Source of the DNA: Actibacterium mucosum KCTC 23349 | GTDB lineage: Bacteria; Pseudomonadota; Alphaproteobacteria; Rhodobacterales; Rhodobacteraceae | DNA length: 64,000 nucleotides | Assembly (NCBI RefSeq): GCF_000647975.1 | Contig: NZ_JFKE01000001.1 | Span: 1-64,000 of the forward strand | Reading direction: 5' to 3' | Shown here: positions 63,785-64,000 of the stretch, piece by piece | Position numbering within the stretch: position 1 is the stretch's first letter | How the letters are laid out: every line of letters starts with the position of its first letter | Program-made: the position numbers and the translations under genes | The notes under the pieces: generated by a model | The model's database searches: none | What the model saw: only the letters and a program-made list of their open reading frames with translations | Told to the model about the DNA's origin: nothing

Positions 63785-64000
63785 GGATCATCGCGGGTAA
63801 ACATCGCGGGCTGGCGCTGGCCTCGGTCGGCAAGGGCGATGCGGGCGCGCATCTGCGCCCCACCACCGACCGGGTGCGCGAAAGCCTGTTCAACCTGCTT
63901 TTGAACGGCGGCTATGGCGATCCGGTCGACGGCGCGCGCGTACTGGACCTGTTTGCCGGCACCGGCGCGCTGGGGCTTGAGGCGCTGTCGCGCGGCGCGG
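63781..64000 (+). CDS. rsmD: 16S rRNA (guanine(966)-N(2))-methyltransferase RsmD, C-terminus missing (runs off the right edge)
   Basis: The first 73 codons are present. They start [17 protein letters not shown], with [16 protein letters not shown] and the SAM-binding motif [20 protein letters not shown], diagnostic of RsmD. The ATG at 63781 overlaps the stop of the preceding reductase gene as ATGA. The rest of the gene, including the NPPY motif, lies beyond the window. Confidence 0.9.
   Translation, partial: MRIIAGKHRGLALASVGKGDAGAHLRPTTDRVRESLFNLLLNGGYGDPVDGARVLDLFAGTGALGLEALSRGA

Noticed and set aside
1-64000. CRISPR arrays, tRNA/rRNA genes, insertion sequences, prophage or integrase genes
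   Set aside because: No regularly spaced repeats, no CCA-ended cloverleaf stretches in gaps and no transposase or phage motifs were seen; gaps are too short to hide such elements.

Overview
The window is GC-rich, densely packed chromosomal DNA from an alphaproteobacterium. It most resembles the Rhodobacterales (Roseobacter/Rhodobacter group). The evidence is gene content and order: chvI-chvG-hprK-rapZ-PTS EIIA-HPr next to pckA; folK-rpoZ-rsh leading into pdxJ-acpS-lepB-rnc-era-recO; an active plus a degenerate deformylase in front of fmt; a long methylsuccinyl-CoA dehydrogenase; a DUF6473-type protein; and a split mnmD / FAD-oxidase pair. About 66 protein genes cover nearly all of the sequence. 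I see no rRNA, tRNA, CRISPR array, IS element, prophage or plasmid gene. Only one gene-free stretch exceeds 300 bp, the chvI/pckA promoter region.

Layout. 1-2.7 kb: partial DUF6473 gene, 3-hydroxybutyryl-CoA dehydrogenase, acyltransferase. 2.7-9.1 kb: nitrogen/carbon PTS and ChvGI regulatory operon on the minus strand, divergent from pckA. 9.1-13.7 kb: pseudouridine synthase, old-yellow-enzyme reductase, TSUP permease, mcd. 13.7-24.6 kb: META lipoprotein, then a long minus-strand housekeeping run (folK, rpoZ, rsh, DUF2062, pdxJ, membrane protein, LysE exporter, acpS, two lepB, rnc, era, DUF1491, recO). 24.6-28.6 kb: NYN nuclease and an overlapping operon ispH-methyltransferase-LysE-rnhA-TRIC. 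28.6-30.8 kb: def, def-like, fmt and a small membrane protein on the minus strand. 30.8-38.8 kb: C-S lyase, small unknown, glutathionyl-hydroquinone reductase, lytic transglycosylase, smc, small lipoprotein. 38.9-44.4 kb: FMN reductase, VOC protein, FAD oxidase/mnmD, DMT exporter, Slt. 44.5-49.5 kb: dapA, ArsR-SRPBCC pair, smpB, small glycine-rich protein, sseA, tyrB. 49.6-55.1 kb: glnK-amtB, class A PBP, mlaA-mlaC. 55.2-58.3 kb: type I secretion ATPase plus adaptor. 58.3-64 kb: RidA, GDPD, N-acyltransferase, pterin dehydratase, MscS, peroxiredoxin, FAD reductase, partial rsmD.

Genes are strongly coupled: many neighbours share ATGA, GTGA or TGATG stop/start overlaps, which allowed several start codons to be fixed (hprK GTG, def-like GTG, DMT GTG, TRIC GTG). 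Several convergent pairs abut or share palindromic stop codons.

I did not find a convincing undescribed multi-gene system. The observations most worth a second look are small: a deformylase paralogue that has lost its catalytic residues but is translationally locked between def and fmt; overlapping palindromes in front of an FMN reductase / lipoprotein pair; tandem repeats at one- and two-helical-turn spacing in the pckA promoter; a recurrent hairpin module GCGCC-GCAA-GGCGC at gene ends; and an operator-like array in front of the old-yellow-enzyme gene. All calls rest on reading the sequence and on family knowledge; no database search was run.
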